A stretch of 64,000 bases of DNA, from the NCBI RefSeq assembly GCF_000419685.1, contig NZ_ATTM01000001.1:496001-560000 (forward strand), in the 5' to 3' direction. A model generated the notes under the pieces. That model did no database searches. It worked only from the letters and a program-made list of their open reading frames with translations, and was not told the DNA's origin. Below are positions 23,642 to 32,922 of the stretch, one piece after another. The translations under genes and the position numbers were made by a program. The stretch is from Flavobacterium antarcticum DSM 19726. GTDB taxonomy: Bacteria > Bacteroidota > Bacteroidia > Flavobacteriales > Flavobacteriaceae. Within the stretch, counting starts at the first letter, position 1. Each line of letters opens with the position of its first letter.

Positions 23642-24652
23642 ATGTACAATTCAAAAATAACGGGACTTGGTTATTATGTTCCAGATCATGTCGTGACGAA
23701 CGAAGATTTGTCAAAAATTATAGAAACTACGGACGAATGGATTCAGGAACGGACAGGAATCCAAGAACGCCGACATATTATTCGCGGAGAAGACACGACA
23801 ACTTCTATGGGAGTGAAAGCGGCTAAAATTGCCCTAGAACGTTCTGGTGTTGCAAATACTGATATTGATTTTGTAGTTTTTGCAACTTTGAGCCCCGATT
23901 ATTATTTTCCAGGACCTGGAGTTGCGGTTCAAAAAGAACTGGGTTTACGAACGGTTGGCGCTTTAGATGTCAGAAATCAATGTTCGGGATTTGTGTATGC
24001 GGTTTCGGTTGCCGATCAATATATAAAAACGGGAATGTATAAAAACATTTTGGTCATTGGTTCAGAAGTACAATCCATTGGATTAGACATGACGACTCGT
24101 GGACGTGGCGTTTCGGTGATTTTTGGCGATGGAGCAGGAGCGGCAGTTTTGAGTCGGTCTGAAGATAATTCTACGGGAATTTTATCGACGCATTTGCATT
24201 CTGAAGGACAACATGCCGAGGAATTAATCGTGAAAGCACCAGGAATGGGCGGTCGTTGGGTGACGGATATTTTAAATGAAGAAGACAAGGAAAATGACGA
24301 AAGTTACTTGCCTTATATGAATGGGCAATTCGTGTTTAAAAATGCAGTAGTTCGTTTTGCAGAAGTAATTCAAGAAGGATTGGAAGCGAATAACTTGCAA
24401 GTTTCAGATATTGATATGTTGATTCCCCACCAAGCAAATTTGCGGATTTCACAGTTTATTCAACATAAATTCAAATTGAATGACGACCAAGTTTTTAATA
24501 ACATTCAGAAGTATGGAAATACAACCGCGGCTTCGATTCCAATTGCCTTGACGGAAGCTTGGGAACAAGGGAAAATCAAATCAGGAGATACGGTCGTTTT
24601 AGCGGCTTTTGGTAGCGGATTTACTTGGGGAAGTGTGGTTATGAAGTGGTAG
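23642..24652 (+). CDS. fabH: 3-oxoacyl-ACP synthase III
   Basis: 336 residues; starts fatty acid synthesis by condensing acyl-CoA with malonyl-ACP. The catalytic triad is visible: Cys114 in NQCSGFVYA, His263 in IPHQANLRI and Asn293 in YGNTTAAS. The C-terminal GSGFTWGSVVMKW is canonical. There is an extra acidic insertion (NEEDKENDESYLPYMNG, about 212-228), common in Bacteroidota paralogs, so it might serve a secondary lipid pathway rather than primary initiation. It stands alone here, away from other fab genes. Confidence 0.9.
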   Translation: MYNSKITGLGYYVPDHVVTNEDLSKIIETTDEWIQERTGIQERRHIIRGEDTTTSMGVKAAKIALERSGVANTDIDFVVFATLSPDYYFPGPGVAVQKELGLRTVGALDVRNQCSGFVYAVSVADQYIKTGMYKNILVIGSEVQSIGLDMTTRGRGVSVIFGDGAGAAVLSRSEDNSTGILSTHLHSEGQHAEELIVKAPGMGGRWVTDILNEEDKENDESYLPYMNGQFVFKNAVVRFAEVIQEGLEANNLQVSDIDMLIPHQANLRISQFIQHKFKLNDDQVFNNIQKYGNTTAASIPIALTEAWEQGKIKSGDTVVLAAFGSGFTWGSVVMKW

Positions 24653-24843
24653 GGGAAGTTGTAGGTTGTATGTTGTAGGTTTTACCGCGAAGTACGCAAA
24701 GGTTTTTATTTGCGTTGTACGTAATTTAAGGTTCGCGAAGGGGTTTCACTTAATGAAGTGGTAGAGAAAGTTGACAGTTATCGGTTGACAGTCGTCAGTT
24801 TCCGAGTAACTGTGGAAAATTAATCTATTCAATAAAATGCACA

Positions 24844-24880
24844 AACCCCGAAAAGAATTAAATCTCTTCGGGGTTTTTTA
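24844..24880. terminator. bidirectional terminator between fabH and the barrel gene
   Basis: AAACCCCGAA / TTCGGGGTTT stem with an A/T loop, T-run on the right, A-run on the left; it serves the convergent genes on both sides. Confidence 0.75.
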
Positions 24881-24906
24881 CTAACTAACTCAAATGCTAT
24901 TCAATA

Positions 24907-27330
24907 TTAGAACATTCCGCCACCACCTTTTTGCGTGTTGTCGTCGCGGATTTTTCTTGCTAATGCACGGTTTTTTCCACCACCAAAACGGTAGTTTACT
25001 CCTAAATAAACCGAACGGCTTTCCCAAGAAAATTGACCTTGACTTGGGTAAGGATTTTTAGAATCAAAAGCATATTTCATGGTGTCAAACATATCGTTGA
25101 AACGCAAACTGATGGACATTTTGTCGTCTAATAAGGAGTAACGTGCACCACTGTCAATTTTGTACATTTCCTTGCTGTTGTTCTGAATCCCATCAACTCC
25201 ACCGCGGTAGAATCCGAAAAGTAAGAAGCTCAAACGTTTTGTTGCTTTGAAATTACTGTTTAATCTTACGTTGAAAGCACTCACTTCTACTTCTTTCGTT
25301 ACAAAATCAAACGTATTCGTTGTACCAGTTCTTAACACCTGAACCAAACCTTTTTGATTTATACTTGAAAAGTCAATAGCCGGTTGAATATCCCACCACT
25401 TCGTAATTTTATAATTTGCTGAAAGTTCAAAACCAAAAGCGGTATTGTTGTCAAAATTCGCATACGACATGATTAAATCATTTGGATTATCTGTTGTTTC
25501 ATCGCTGAACAAAGTTCTGCTGATTTCATTGTCAATGATTCTGTAAAAAACACCTGCTGTTATTGAGGAGCTTTTGGCAAACATTTTCGTGTAATTTACT
25601 TCTAACGAATTTGTAAATTGTGGCTCTAATTCTGAATTCCCTAGAGAGGTAACCAATGGTGTTGAAAACTCACGAATCGGTTTTGTTTGCTCTAAACTTG
25701 GACGGTCCACACGTCTGCTGTAACTCAACTGAAACATGTTTTTCTCATTCAAGTTATACGTCAAATAAGCCGATGGGTAAAATGTAAAATACTTATCTTC
25801 AAAAGTCGTAGCTCCTTTATTTAAGTTGGCCGTTGCTTTGTAACTTTCAAAACGACCACCTACTTGATAACTGAATTTGTCAAATTTCTGACCGAAAGTC
25901 GCATAAGCAGAGTAAATGTCAATGTCATACGTGTAATTCGAAACTCTTTGAGCAACTGGGACATCTAGATTTTGCGTAACATAATCGTTTTCAGTTCGCA
26001 CAATTCTTGCTTCTGAACCCAATTCTAATGTCGATTTCTCGTTCAACGGATTTACATAATCAATATTAAAAGTTCCGTTTTTTCGTCGGTCTTCAATATT
26101 GTCCTTGTAAATCAATTGTTCTGAAACAGTTGTAGGATTTCCAACTTCGAAAATTGAAGTATCAAACATAGCATCTTGCTTTTGCTTGTAGTCGTTGTAA
26201 TTTCCTTCAAAATCCAAGGTGTGTCCGTCTTTCGCAAAAAGATGTTTGAAAATCAAATTGTAACTTCCTGTATGATTGTTGGTCGAATAATTTGATTTCT
26301 GAAATAAATTTGATAAATCATTGTTCAAATACTGAACGTCAGTATTCACAATTCCGTCGCCTGTTGACGCATTTTGGTTCGTGTAAAAGGACAAAGTATT
26401 TTTATCATTGATATAAAAATCCATTCCTAATTTGTACAAATAAGATTCGTTGTCGTTTACTATGTCCAAAACCTGTTTTGAATTATTATCAAAACGCTGA
26501 ATCAAACCTTCGTTGAATCGTTCTCCAAAATTATTCCCACCGCTACCAAAAAAGTTGACTTTTCCTCTGCGGTAATTCATGTCAATCGAGTTGTTGAATT
26601 TTGGCGTTTCCGCAAGAGTGACGCCGGTATTGAAACTTCCATTAAATCCATCATTCGAATTTTTATGCAAAACGATGTTGATAATTCCCGACATTCCTTC
26701 TGGATTGTACTTCGCACTTGGATTTGTGATCAACTCGATTTTCTTAATGGAAGTTGATGGAATTTGTTTCAGCAATTGAGCCGCGTCCATATTTGTAGGA
26801 CGGCCATCCACTAAAACACGTACGTTTTGATTTCCACGAAGTGAAATTTTGCCATCTTGATCGACATTCACAGAAGGAATATTGTTCATGATTTCAGAAG
26901 CCGTTGCTCCAGCGGTGGTTAAATCACGGCCCACATTGATGACTTTTCGGTCAATTTTCTGTTCAATTGTGGAACGTTCTTGTACGATTTCAACACCTGT
27001 CAATTGAGTGGCCTCTTCTTCCAAAATAATTTTTGAGAAGTTAATTGTTTTTTGCTTTGAAAAATCAGCCGTTTTTGTGAACGCTTTGTAACCGATGAAT
27101 TGAACATCAATGGTCAATGCTTGTGACGGGATGTTTTTAATTTCAAAATTTCCATTGTCGTCAGTGATGCCGCCCGTTAAGACTTTCTCGCCGTCTTTTA
27201 TTGAAATAGTAGCATACGAAACGGGATTATTCGCTCGGTCAACAACTTTTCCTGTAGCAATACCCGGATTCTGGGCATTCATTGTAAATACGGTTCCTAA
27301 AAGAAACCAAAAGAGTACTTGTAATTTCAT
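24907..27330 (-). CDS. TonB-dependent receptor-like outer membrane beta-barrel protein
   Basis: 807 residues. A signal peptide (MKLQVLFWFLLGTVFTMNAQ) is followed by a carboxypeptidase-regulatory-like domain (about 22-110, with GKVVDRANNPVSYATISIKDG), a plug-like region (EIMNNIPSVNVDQDGKISLRGNQNVRVLVDGRPTN, about 155-230) and an outer-membrane beta-barrel ending VYLGVNYRFGG. This is the OMP_b-brl_3/TonB-receptor architecture common in Bacteroidota. No TonB box is obvious. The substrate is unknown; no SusD partner or regulator is adjacent. The C-terminal tail RDDNTQKGGGGMF is unusual but seen in relatives. Confidence 0.88.
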   Translation of the reverse strand: MKLQVLFWFLLGTVFTMNAQNPGIATGKVVDRANNPVSYATISIKDGEKVLTGGITDDNGNFEIKNIPSQALTIDVQFIGYKAFTKTADFSKQKTINFSKIILEEEATQLTGVEIVQERSTIEQKIDRKVINVGRDLTTAGATASEIMNNIPSVNVDQDGKISLRGNQNVRVLVDGRPTNMDAAQLLKQIPSTSIKKIELITNPSAKYNPEGMSGIINIVLHKNSNDGFNGSFNTGVTLAETPKFNNSIDMNYRRGKVNFFGSGGNNFGERFNEGLIQRFDNNSKQVLDIVNDNESYLYKLGMDFYINDKNTLSFYTNQNASTGDGIVNTDVQYLNNDLSNLFQKSNYSTNNHTGSYNLIFKHLFAKDGHTLDFEGNYNDYKQKQDAMFDTSIFEVGNPTTVSEQLIYKDNIEDRRKNGTFNIDYVNPLNEKSTLELGSEARIVRTENDYVTQNLDVPVAQRVSNYTYDIDIYSAYATFGQKFDKFSYQVGGRFESYKATANLNKGATTFEDKYFTFYPSAYLTYNLNEKNMFQLSYSRRVDRPSLEQTKPIREFSTPLVTSLGNSELEPQFTNSLEVNYTKMFAKSSSITAGVFYRIIDNEISRTLFSDETTDNPNDLIMSYANFDNNTAFGFELSANYKITKWWDIQPAIDFSSINQKGLVQVLRTGTTNTFDFVTKEVEVSAFNVRLNSNFKATKRLSFLLFGFYRGGVDGIQNNSKEMYKIDSGARYSLLDDKMSISLRFNDMFDTMKYAFDSKNPYPSQGQFSWESRSVYLGVNYRFGGGKNRALARKIRDDNTQKGGGGMF

Positions 27331-27409
27331 GAGATTGATTTTTTGATTGTATGATTGATTAATTAATGATTGTTGCCTTAATAGACACTAAAAGTTTATT
27401 TATGTTACA

Positions 27410-27441
27410 AAAAAAAACAACTTATTTTGCAATAAGTTGCT
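27410..27441 (-). terminator. terminator after yeiH
   Basis: CAACTTATT / AATAAGTTG 9-bp stem, TTGC loop, flanked on the left by nine A that read as U on the minus strand. Confidence 0.75.
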
Positions 27442-27468
27442 CCTGAATAATTTAAGTTGAAATTTAAT

Positions 27469-28443
27469 TTATGCCGAAAGGTGAATAACCACATATAAAG
27501 CAGCTACCGAAATCGTAACCCACAAAATGACACCTTGAATTAAAGGTTTTACACCAACTGCTTTAATGACCTTTGCAGATAAACTTGTACCAATTAAAAA
27601 CAGGGTTAAGGTCAATCCAATTTTAGCGATGTCAACAATGTAAGGACTTATCTGCTGTACAAACGGCAAATACGTATTGGCAATCAAAGCCAAAATAAAA
27701 TAACCAATAAAGTATGGAATTTTAGCTTTACTGTCTTTGTTTTTGAATAATTGCATGGCCAAATATGCTACCGGAATGATCCATAAAGCACGAGCTAATT
27801 TTACTGTGGTAGCCGTTTGCAACGCTTCCGCACCATAACTACTTGCTGCTCCAACCACAGAACTTGTATCGTGAATAGCAATCGCACTCCAAAGTCCAAA
27901 CTGGTGTTGCGACAATTCAAAATAATGTCCAATCATCGGAAAAATAAATAATGCAATAGCGTTTAAAATAAAAATCGTTCCCAAAGAAGCGGATATTTGT
28001 TCTTCATTCGCTTTGATTACAGGTGAAACGGCGGCAATGGCACTTCCTCCGCAAATTGCTGTTCCAGCAGAAACCAGGAAGGACGTTTTTTTCTCAATTT
28101 TCATAATTACTCCCAAACCATAACCCAATAATAAGGTTCCGAAAATTGAAATGACGGTAAAAATAATTCCTTCTTTTCCTGCTATAATTGCACTTGTCAA
28201 ATTCATTCCAAAACCAAGGCCTACAACTGATATTTGCAGTAATTTAGACGTTAGTTTGCTGTTTAATTTTGCATAAGGATGACCAATTTGCGCCATCACA
28301 ATTCCGATAAATAACGCAAGAGGTGGAGATAAAATGCCTACTAAACATAATACTACAATTATCCAATAGACGACTACTTTAACTTTGTTTTGTTCCCAAA
28401 AAGTATTGTGGTCGTTAATTATGTCTTTGTTGAAAAACTTCAT
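27469..28443 (-). CDS. YeiH-family putative sulfate/anion exporter
   Basis: 324 residues with about ten transmembrane helices (for example VVYWIIVVLCLVGILSPPLALFIGIVMAQIG). Conserved loops of the Pfam Cons_hypoth698 family are visible: VGLGFGMNLTSAI, AGTAICGGSAIAA and AIHDTSSVVGAA. The family is thought to export small oxyanions or sulfur compounds, without firm biochemistry. It lies 71 nt downstream of a LysR-type gene on the same strand, the arrangement known for yeiE-yeiH in enterobacteria (there divergent), which suggests control by that regulator. Confidence 0.87.
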   Translation of the reverse strand: MKFFNKDIINDHNTFWEQNKVKVVVYWIIVVLCLVGILSPPLALFIGIVMAQIGHPYAKLNSKLTSKLLQISVVGLGFGMNLTSAIIAGKEGIIFTVISIFGTLLLGYGLGVIMKIEKKTSFLVSAGTAICGGSAIAAVSPVIKANEEQISASLGTIFILNAIALFIFPMIGHYFELSQHQFGLWSAIAIHDTSSVVGAASSYGAEALQTATTVKLARALWIIPVAYLAMQLFKNKDSKAKIPYFIGYFILALIANTYLPFVQQISPYIVDIAKIGLTLTLFLIGTSLSAKVIKAVGVKPLIQGVILWVTISVAALYVVIHLSA

Positions 28444-28514
28444 GATTTCTAAATTTATAGTACAAAGTTACGGTTGAAGCTGTTTTATTTTAAATTCAAA
28501 ATAGTAATGAGTCA

Positions 28515-29408
28515 TTACTTAAAGTTATTGCTTTTGGCAAAGGTCATAAATAATTCCGAAAGTCCAACTGTGGCTCCATGGTGTTGAATAAACTGAAAGT
28601 TACGTTCAATACTCAATTTCGGAATATCCACAATAGTCAAAGTATTATGATGCAATTCATTCAAAATAGAATAAACGGATAAAAACGCAAAACAGTTTGA
28701 ATTTTGCAAATAGCCTTTAATACTTTCCGTGCTTCCCAACTGCATTTCGCTTTTCAATTGATTGATAGAAATAGTAAAAGGTTTCAAAGCATGCATGATT
28801 ACTTCTAAAGTTCCCGAACCAGGTTCACGCAAAAGCAAAGGAATATTTGCCAACTCTTTGAGCGAAATCGTTCCTTTTTTGTTAAGTGGATTGTTTATTT
28901 TAGTCGTCAAAACGATTTCGTCTTTTAAGAATGTCGTGTATTTCAAAGCATGATTCCTGGTTTGTCCTTCAATAATCCCCAAATCGATCGACTGATTTTG
29001 CAATGCTTCTTCTATTTTTTCAGAATTGTGAATGAACAACGAGATTTCAATGTCGCTGAACTTTTCACGAAAAGAAGCCAATACCGCTGGCAAAACATAT
29101 TGTGCGATCGTAGTACTCGCTCCAATTTTCAAAACACCTTTCTGTAGTAAGTTTAGATTATGCAATTCAAAATCCAACTCTTTATAAATTGCAAATAGTG
29201 CTTGACAATGTTTGTACAGAATCAATCCTGCACTTGTAAGTTGCACTTTGGAGCCGTTTCGGTCAAATAACTGTACATTATATTGTTGCTCAATTTCTCG
29301 AATATGTTTGCTAACAGCGGGTTGTGTGATAAAAAGTTCAGCTCCGGCTTTTGTAAAATTGAGTCGATTAGCAACCGTGTAAAAAACTTTCAGGCGAAAA
29401 TCAAACAT
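28515..29408 (-). CDS. LysR-family transcriptional regulator
   Basis: 297 residues. N-terminal winged helix-turn-helix (FYTVANRLNFTKAGAELFITQPAVSKHIREIE, about residues 8-42) and a C-terminal LysR substrate-binding fold (LKIGASTTIAQYVLPAVLASFREKF, about 92-116, then ELANIPLLLREPGSGTLEV). It begins upstream of the yeiH-like gene in the same direction, so it probably regulates it and itself. The ligand is likely a sulfur or nitrogen compound by analogy with YeiE/CysB-type regulators; this is inference. Confidence 0.9.
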   Translation of the reverse strand: MFDFRLKVFYTVANRLNFTKAGAELFITQPAVSKHIREIEQQYNVQLFDRNGSKVQLTSAGLILYKHCQALFAIYKELDFELHNLNLLQKGVLKIGASTTIAQYVLPAVLASFREKFSDIEISLFIHNSEKIEEALQNQSIDLGIIEGQTRNHALKYTTFLKDEIVLTTKINNPLNKKGTISLKELANIPLLLREPGSGTLEVIMHALKPFTISINQLKSEMQLGSTESIKGYLQNSNCFAFLSVYSILNELHHNTLTIVDIPKLSIERNFQFIQHHGATVGLSELFMTFAKSNNFK

Positions 29409-29612
29409 TGATGTTGAGGTTTAAATGGAGTTGGTATTTTGGCAAAGGAAATTCCAAGTATAAAAGTATTGATTTTTGACAAATTTCAAGCATTTTGGTC
29501 TTTAAATCTGTTCAAAAGCGGTGTTTTTAGCGTCAAATCTACTTTTGTAATGAACCGTAAATTCAGCTAATTAATATTCGTTTAATACACTATAAAATTC
29601 ACTAATTCCAAT

Positions 29613-29620
29613 TATCTTTG
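29613..29620 (+). promoter_or_regulatory. -7 promoter box of argS
   Basis: TATCTTTG, matching TAnnTTTG, 21 nt before the ATG at 29642. The TTG at 29618 used by a longer frame falls inside this box, which supports the later start. Confidence 0.55.
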
Positions 29621-29641
29621 CACCCTAAAAAAATAACAATT

Positions 29642-31429
29642 ATGTCACTTATTTCCATCTTAACGCCCGAAATTAAAAAAGCAGTTGCCCTTTTATTCGA
29701 AATCAACATCGATACAATTGAGTTTCAAGCGACACGCAGGGAATTTGATGGCGATATTACGATGGTTATTTTTCCTTTATTGAAAGTTATTAAAGGAAAT
29801 CCTGCTGATTTAGGTAACAAAATCGGAACTTATTTAGTTGAAAATGTTGCTGAAGTAGAAGCGTTCAACGTAGTTTCAGGATTTTTGAACATTGTTATTT
29901 CTGCCAATTATTATTTGGATTTCTTCAATGAAGTAAAAGGAAATGAAAAGTTTGGAACGGTTGAACCAAATCCTGATGATAAAGCAGTAATGGTTGAATA
30001 TTCTTCACCAAACACCAACAAACCTTTGCATTTAGGTCACGTAAGAAACAATTTATTAGGTTATTCTGTTGCTGAAATTATTAAAGCTTCCGGTAAAAAA
30101 GTATATAAAACTCAAATCATCAACGACCGTGGAATCCATATTTGTAAGTCAATGTTGGCTTGGCAAAAATTCGGAAACGGCGAAACTCCAGAATCTACGG
30201 GTTTAAAAGGAGATAAAATTGTGGGTAATTATTATGTGAAATTTGACCAAGCTTATAAAGGCCAAATCAGCGAATTAATGGCAACCGGACTTTCTGAAGA
30301 AGATGCTAAAAAACAAGCGCCTTTAATTTTAGAAGCACAACAAATGCTTTTAGATTGGGAAGCTGGAAAACCAGAAGTTATTTCACTTTGGAAAACAATG
30401 AACCAATGGGTTTACGATGGTTTTGCAACGACTTATGAAAATATGGGCGTTGATTTCGACTCTTATTATTACGAAAGCAATACCTATTTATTAGGAAAAG
30501 AAGTCGTTCAAATGGGATTAGAAAAGGGAATTTTTGAAAAAGACCCTGATGGTTCGGTTTGGATTGATTTGACGGAAGACGGTTTGGATAGAAAAATCGT
30601 GTTGCGTTCGGATGGAACTGCGGTTTACATGACGCAAGATATTGGAACGGCAATTCAACGTGTAAAAGATTTTCCAGATGTTGGCGGAATGGTTTACACT
30701 GTTGGAAACGAACAAGATTACCACTTTAAAGTGTTGTTCTTGATTTTGAAAAAATTGGGATTCGATTGGTCTAAAAACTTATTTCATCTTTCGTACGGAA
30801 TGGTAGATTTACCATCCGGCAAAATGAAAAGTCGTGAAGGAACGGTTGTGGATGCAGATGATTTAATGAATGAAATGATGCAAACGGCTCAAACTATTTC
30901 TGAAGATTTAGGAAAATTAGACGGTTACAGCGAAGACGAAAAAACAGAATTGTACCGAACTATTGGTCTTGGAGCTTTGAAATATTACATCTTAAAAGTC
31001 GACCCTAAAAAGAGAATCCTGTTTAATCCAGAAGAATCAGTTGATTTTGCAGGAAATACAGGACCATTTATTCAATATACGTACGCTCGAATTCAGTCGA
31101 TTATCAGAAAAGCAGATTTTGATTTTGCTTCAATAACTTTTTCGGCAAACGAAATCCCTCTGCATGAAAAGGAGAAAGAGTTGATTAAAGTGTTGGCTTC
31201 TTATCCAGAAGTAATTCAAAATGCAGCTGTAAATCACAGTCCAGCTTTGATTGCAAATTACACATACGACTTGGTTAAGGAATACAATTCATTTTATCAA
31301 ACTGTGCCAATATTAGGTTCAGACGATGAAAATGCAAAAATGTTCCGTGTTCAACTTTCAAAGAAAGTCGGCGAAACTATCGCGTCAGCATTTAAATTAT
31401 TGGGAATTTCGGTTCCAAACAGAATGTAA
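29642..31429 (+). CDS. argS: arginyl-tRNA synthetase
   Basis: 595 residues from ATG 29642; a frame extended to TTG 29618 would start within the promoter box and is rejected. Class I synthetase: the HIGH-type motif appears as HLGH at 130-133 in SPNTNKPLHLGHVRNN, and the KMSKS-type loop as KMKSREGTVVD. The N-terminal additional domain (EFQATRREFDGDITMVIFP) and the C-terminal anticodon-binding DALR helices (FIQYTYARIQSI, GISVPNRM) are complete. It charges tRNA-Arg in the cytosol. The SGNH/MBOAT genes follow after 14 nt, so read-through is likely. Confidence 0.96.
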   Translation: MSLISILTPEIKKAVALLFEINIDTIEFQATRREFDGDITMVIFPLLKVIKGNPADLGNKIGTYLVENVAEVEAFNVVSGFLNIVISANYYLDFFNEVKGNEKFGTVEPNPDDKAVMVEYSSPNTNKPLHLGHVRNNLLGYSVAEIIKASGKKVYKTQIINDRGIHICKSMLAWQKFGNGETPESTGLKGDKIVGNYYVKFDQAYKGQISELMATGLSEEDAKKQAPLILEAQQMLLDWEAGKPEVISLWKTMNQWVYDGFATTYENMGVDFDSYYYESNTYLLGKEVVQMGLEKGIFEKDPDGSVWIDLTEDGLDRKIVLRSDGTAVYMTQDIGTAIQRVKDFPDVGGMVYTVGNEQDYHFKVLFLILKKLGFDWSKNLFHLSYGMVDLPSGKMKSREGTVVDADDLMNEMMQTAQTISEDLGKLDGYSEDEKTELYRTIGLGALKYYILKVDPKKRILFNPEESVDFAGNTGPFIQYTYARIQSIIRKADFDFASITFSANEIPLHEKEKELIKVLASYPEVIQNAAVNHSPALIANYTYDLVKEYNSFYQTVPILGSDDENAKMFRVQLSKKVGETIASAFKLLGISVPNRM

Positions 31430-31443
31430 TTCATAATTAGTTA

Positions 31444-32922
31444 GTGAAAACAAACTCGTCCTACTTTTTACAATCTTTTCTTATCTTGGTTTTGGCCACG
31501 GTTTTTTTCTTGGGATTGAAGCAGTTTTTGCCTAAAAAAATATTTTCTGAAAAAGCAGGAAGTACTAAAAATGTTTTGATTGACAGCATGTTACTCGATG
31601 CATTTGATGCTGAACCTGATTTAGTTGAAAAAATCATGACTAAAGATGATTCTTTAGCGAAGCAACCTATTGTTTTTGAAGAAAATGACGGTATTAAATT
31701 CCCAGAAGAAAAATTTGAAAACTACAAAGGAAACCAGTATTTAATTCCGTTTTTCGAACAATTATACCAGTTAGAAACCAATAAAAAAGGGAAAGTTCGG
31801 ATTGCTTATTTTGGTGATTCAATGACGGATGGCGACATGATTGTCCAAGATTTCCGTACTTATTTCCAAGAGAAATTTGGTGGTCAGGGTGTCGGTTTTG
31901 TAGCGATAACTTCGGAATCAGCGGCGTCAAGAAGTTCGGTTCAACATGAATTTTCCGGAAATTGGAAAACACAATCTTATTTAAACGTTAAATATCCACA
32001 GCGTTCTTTTGGCGTAAATGGACACGTTTTCTTTGCAAATGATACCGCACATTCTGCTTGGGTAAAATATAAAGCAGGACGTTCTCGATACAATACGCAA
32101 CTTGATAATCCGACGCTTTTTTACGGAAGTGGTAAAAATAAAACCGGAAGAATTAGCTATGTTTTAGGAAAAGATACCATTCGTAAAACGTTGATGCCTA
32201 ATAAAATTCTGAATACACTTTCGCTTTCAAATGCACCTATAAAACAATTTAAAGCCAACTTTTCAAAAGCAGATTCAATTCCAATTTACGGATTTAATTT
32301 TGATGATGGAGTAGGCGTTCACGTGGACAATTTCTCACAAAGAGGAAATTCAGGAATTCCGATTTCCAAGTTTGATGTAGCGACAATGAAAGCTTTTCAA
32401 AATGAGTTACAGTACAATTTAATCATTTTACATTACGGTACAAACGTGTTGAATTACGGCACCAAAGATTACACTTGGTACGACAGAAGCATGACCAAAA
32501 CCATCAATCGACTGAAAGAATGTTTTCCAGGAGTTTCAATATTAGTGGTTTCGACGGCTGATAAATCCAGCAAATATGATTTGGAAATGAAAACCGATTC
32601 GGCAGTCGTTCCGTTGACTTTGTCACAAAAACGTTACGCTTTAAAAACCCAATCGAGTTATATAAACTTATACACTTTAATGGGTGGTGACGGTTCGATG
32701 GTCAAATGGACGGAGGAAGAACCGGCTTTAGCCAATAAAGATTATACGCATTTCAACTTCCGAGGTGCAAAGAAAATTGCAAAAATTATTTACGACCAAC
32801 TTGATGAAGGTTACCAACAATATAAAGTATTGCGGAAAAATAAAAAAGTAATACCACCAAAAAAGAAATCGCTGATTGATACCATTTTCTCAAAAACAGA
32901 AACTCCAGAACCGCATGAATAA
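31444..32922 (+). CDS. SGNH/GDSL hydrolase-family membrane-anchored protein
   Basis: 492 residues from a GTG start 14 nt after argS. One N-terminal helix (SFLILVLATVFFLGLKQFL, about 11-29) acts as a signal anchor. The SGNH domain shows block I YFGDSMTDG with nucleophile Ser126, a block III-like LHYGTNVLNYG, and the C-terminal DYTHFNFRGA with catalytic Asp/His. It resembles the AlgX/AlgJ-type partner of MBOAT acyltransferases. The next gene overlaps it by 8 nt (ATGAATAA). Probable role: O-acetyl transfer or removal on a surface glycan; the substrate is unknown. Confidence 0.82.
   Translation: MKTNSSYFLQSFLILVLATVFFLGLKQFLPKKIFSEKAGSTKNVLIDSMLLDAFDAEPDLVEKIMTKDDSLAKQPIVFEENDGIKFPEEKFENYKGNQYLIPFFEQLYQLETNKKGKVRIAYFGDSMTDGDMIVQDFRTYFQEKFGGQGVGFVAITSESAASRSSVQHEFSGNWKTQSYLNVKYPQRSFGVNGHVFFANDTAHSAWVKYKAGRSRYNTQLDNPTLFYGSGKNKTGRISYVLGKDTIRKTLMPNKILNTLSLSNAPIKQFKANFSKADSIPIYGFNFDDGVGVHVDNFSQRGNSGIPISKFDVATMKAFQNELQYNLIILHYGTNVLNYGTKDYTWYDRSMTKTINRLKECFPGVSILVVSTADKSSKYDLEMKTDSAVVPLTLSQKRYALKTQSSYINLYTLMGGDGSMVKWTEEEPALANKDYTHFNFRGAKKIAKIIYDQLDEGYQQYKVLRKNKKVIPPKKKSLIDTIFSKTETPEPHE

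Noticed and set aside
24653..24840. small gene or RNA between fabH and the terminator
   Set aside because: Only low-complexity GTTGTAGGTT-type and CGCGAAG-type words; no ORF and no stable structure apart from the terminator.
29618..29641. TTG start for argS
   Set aside because: It falls within the TATCTTTG promoter box; the ATG at 29642 gives the family-typical N-terminus.
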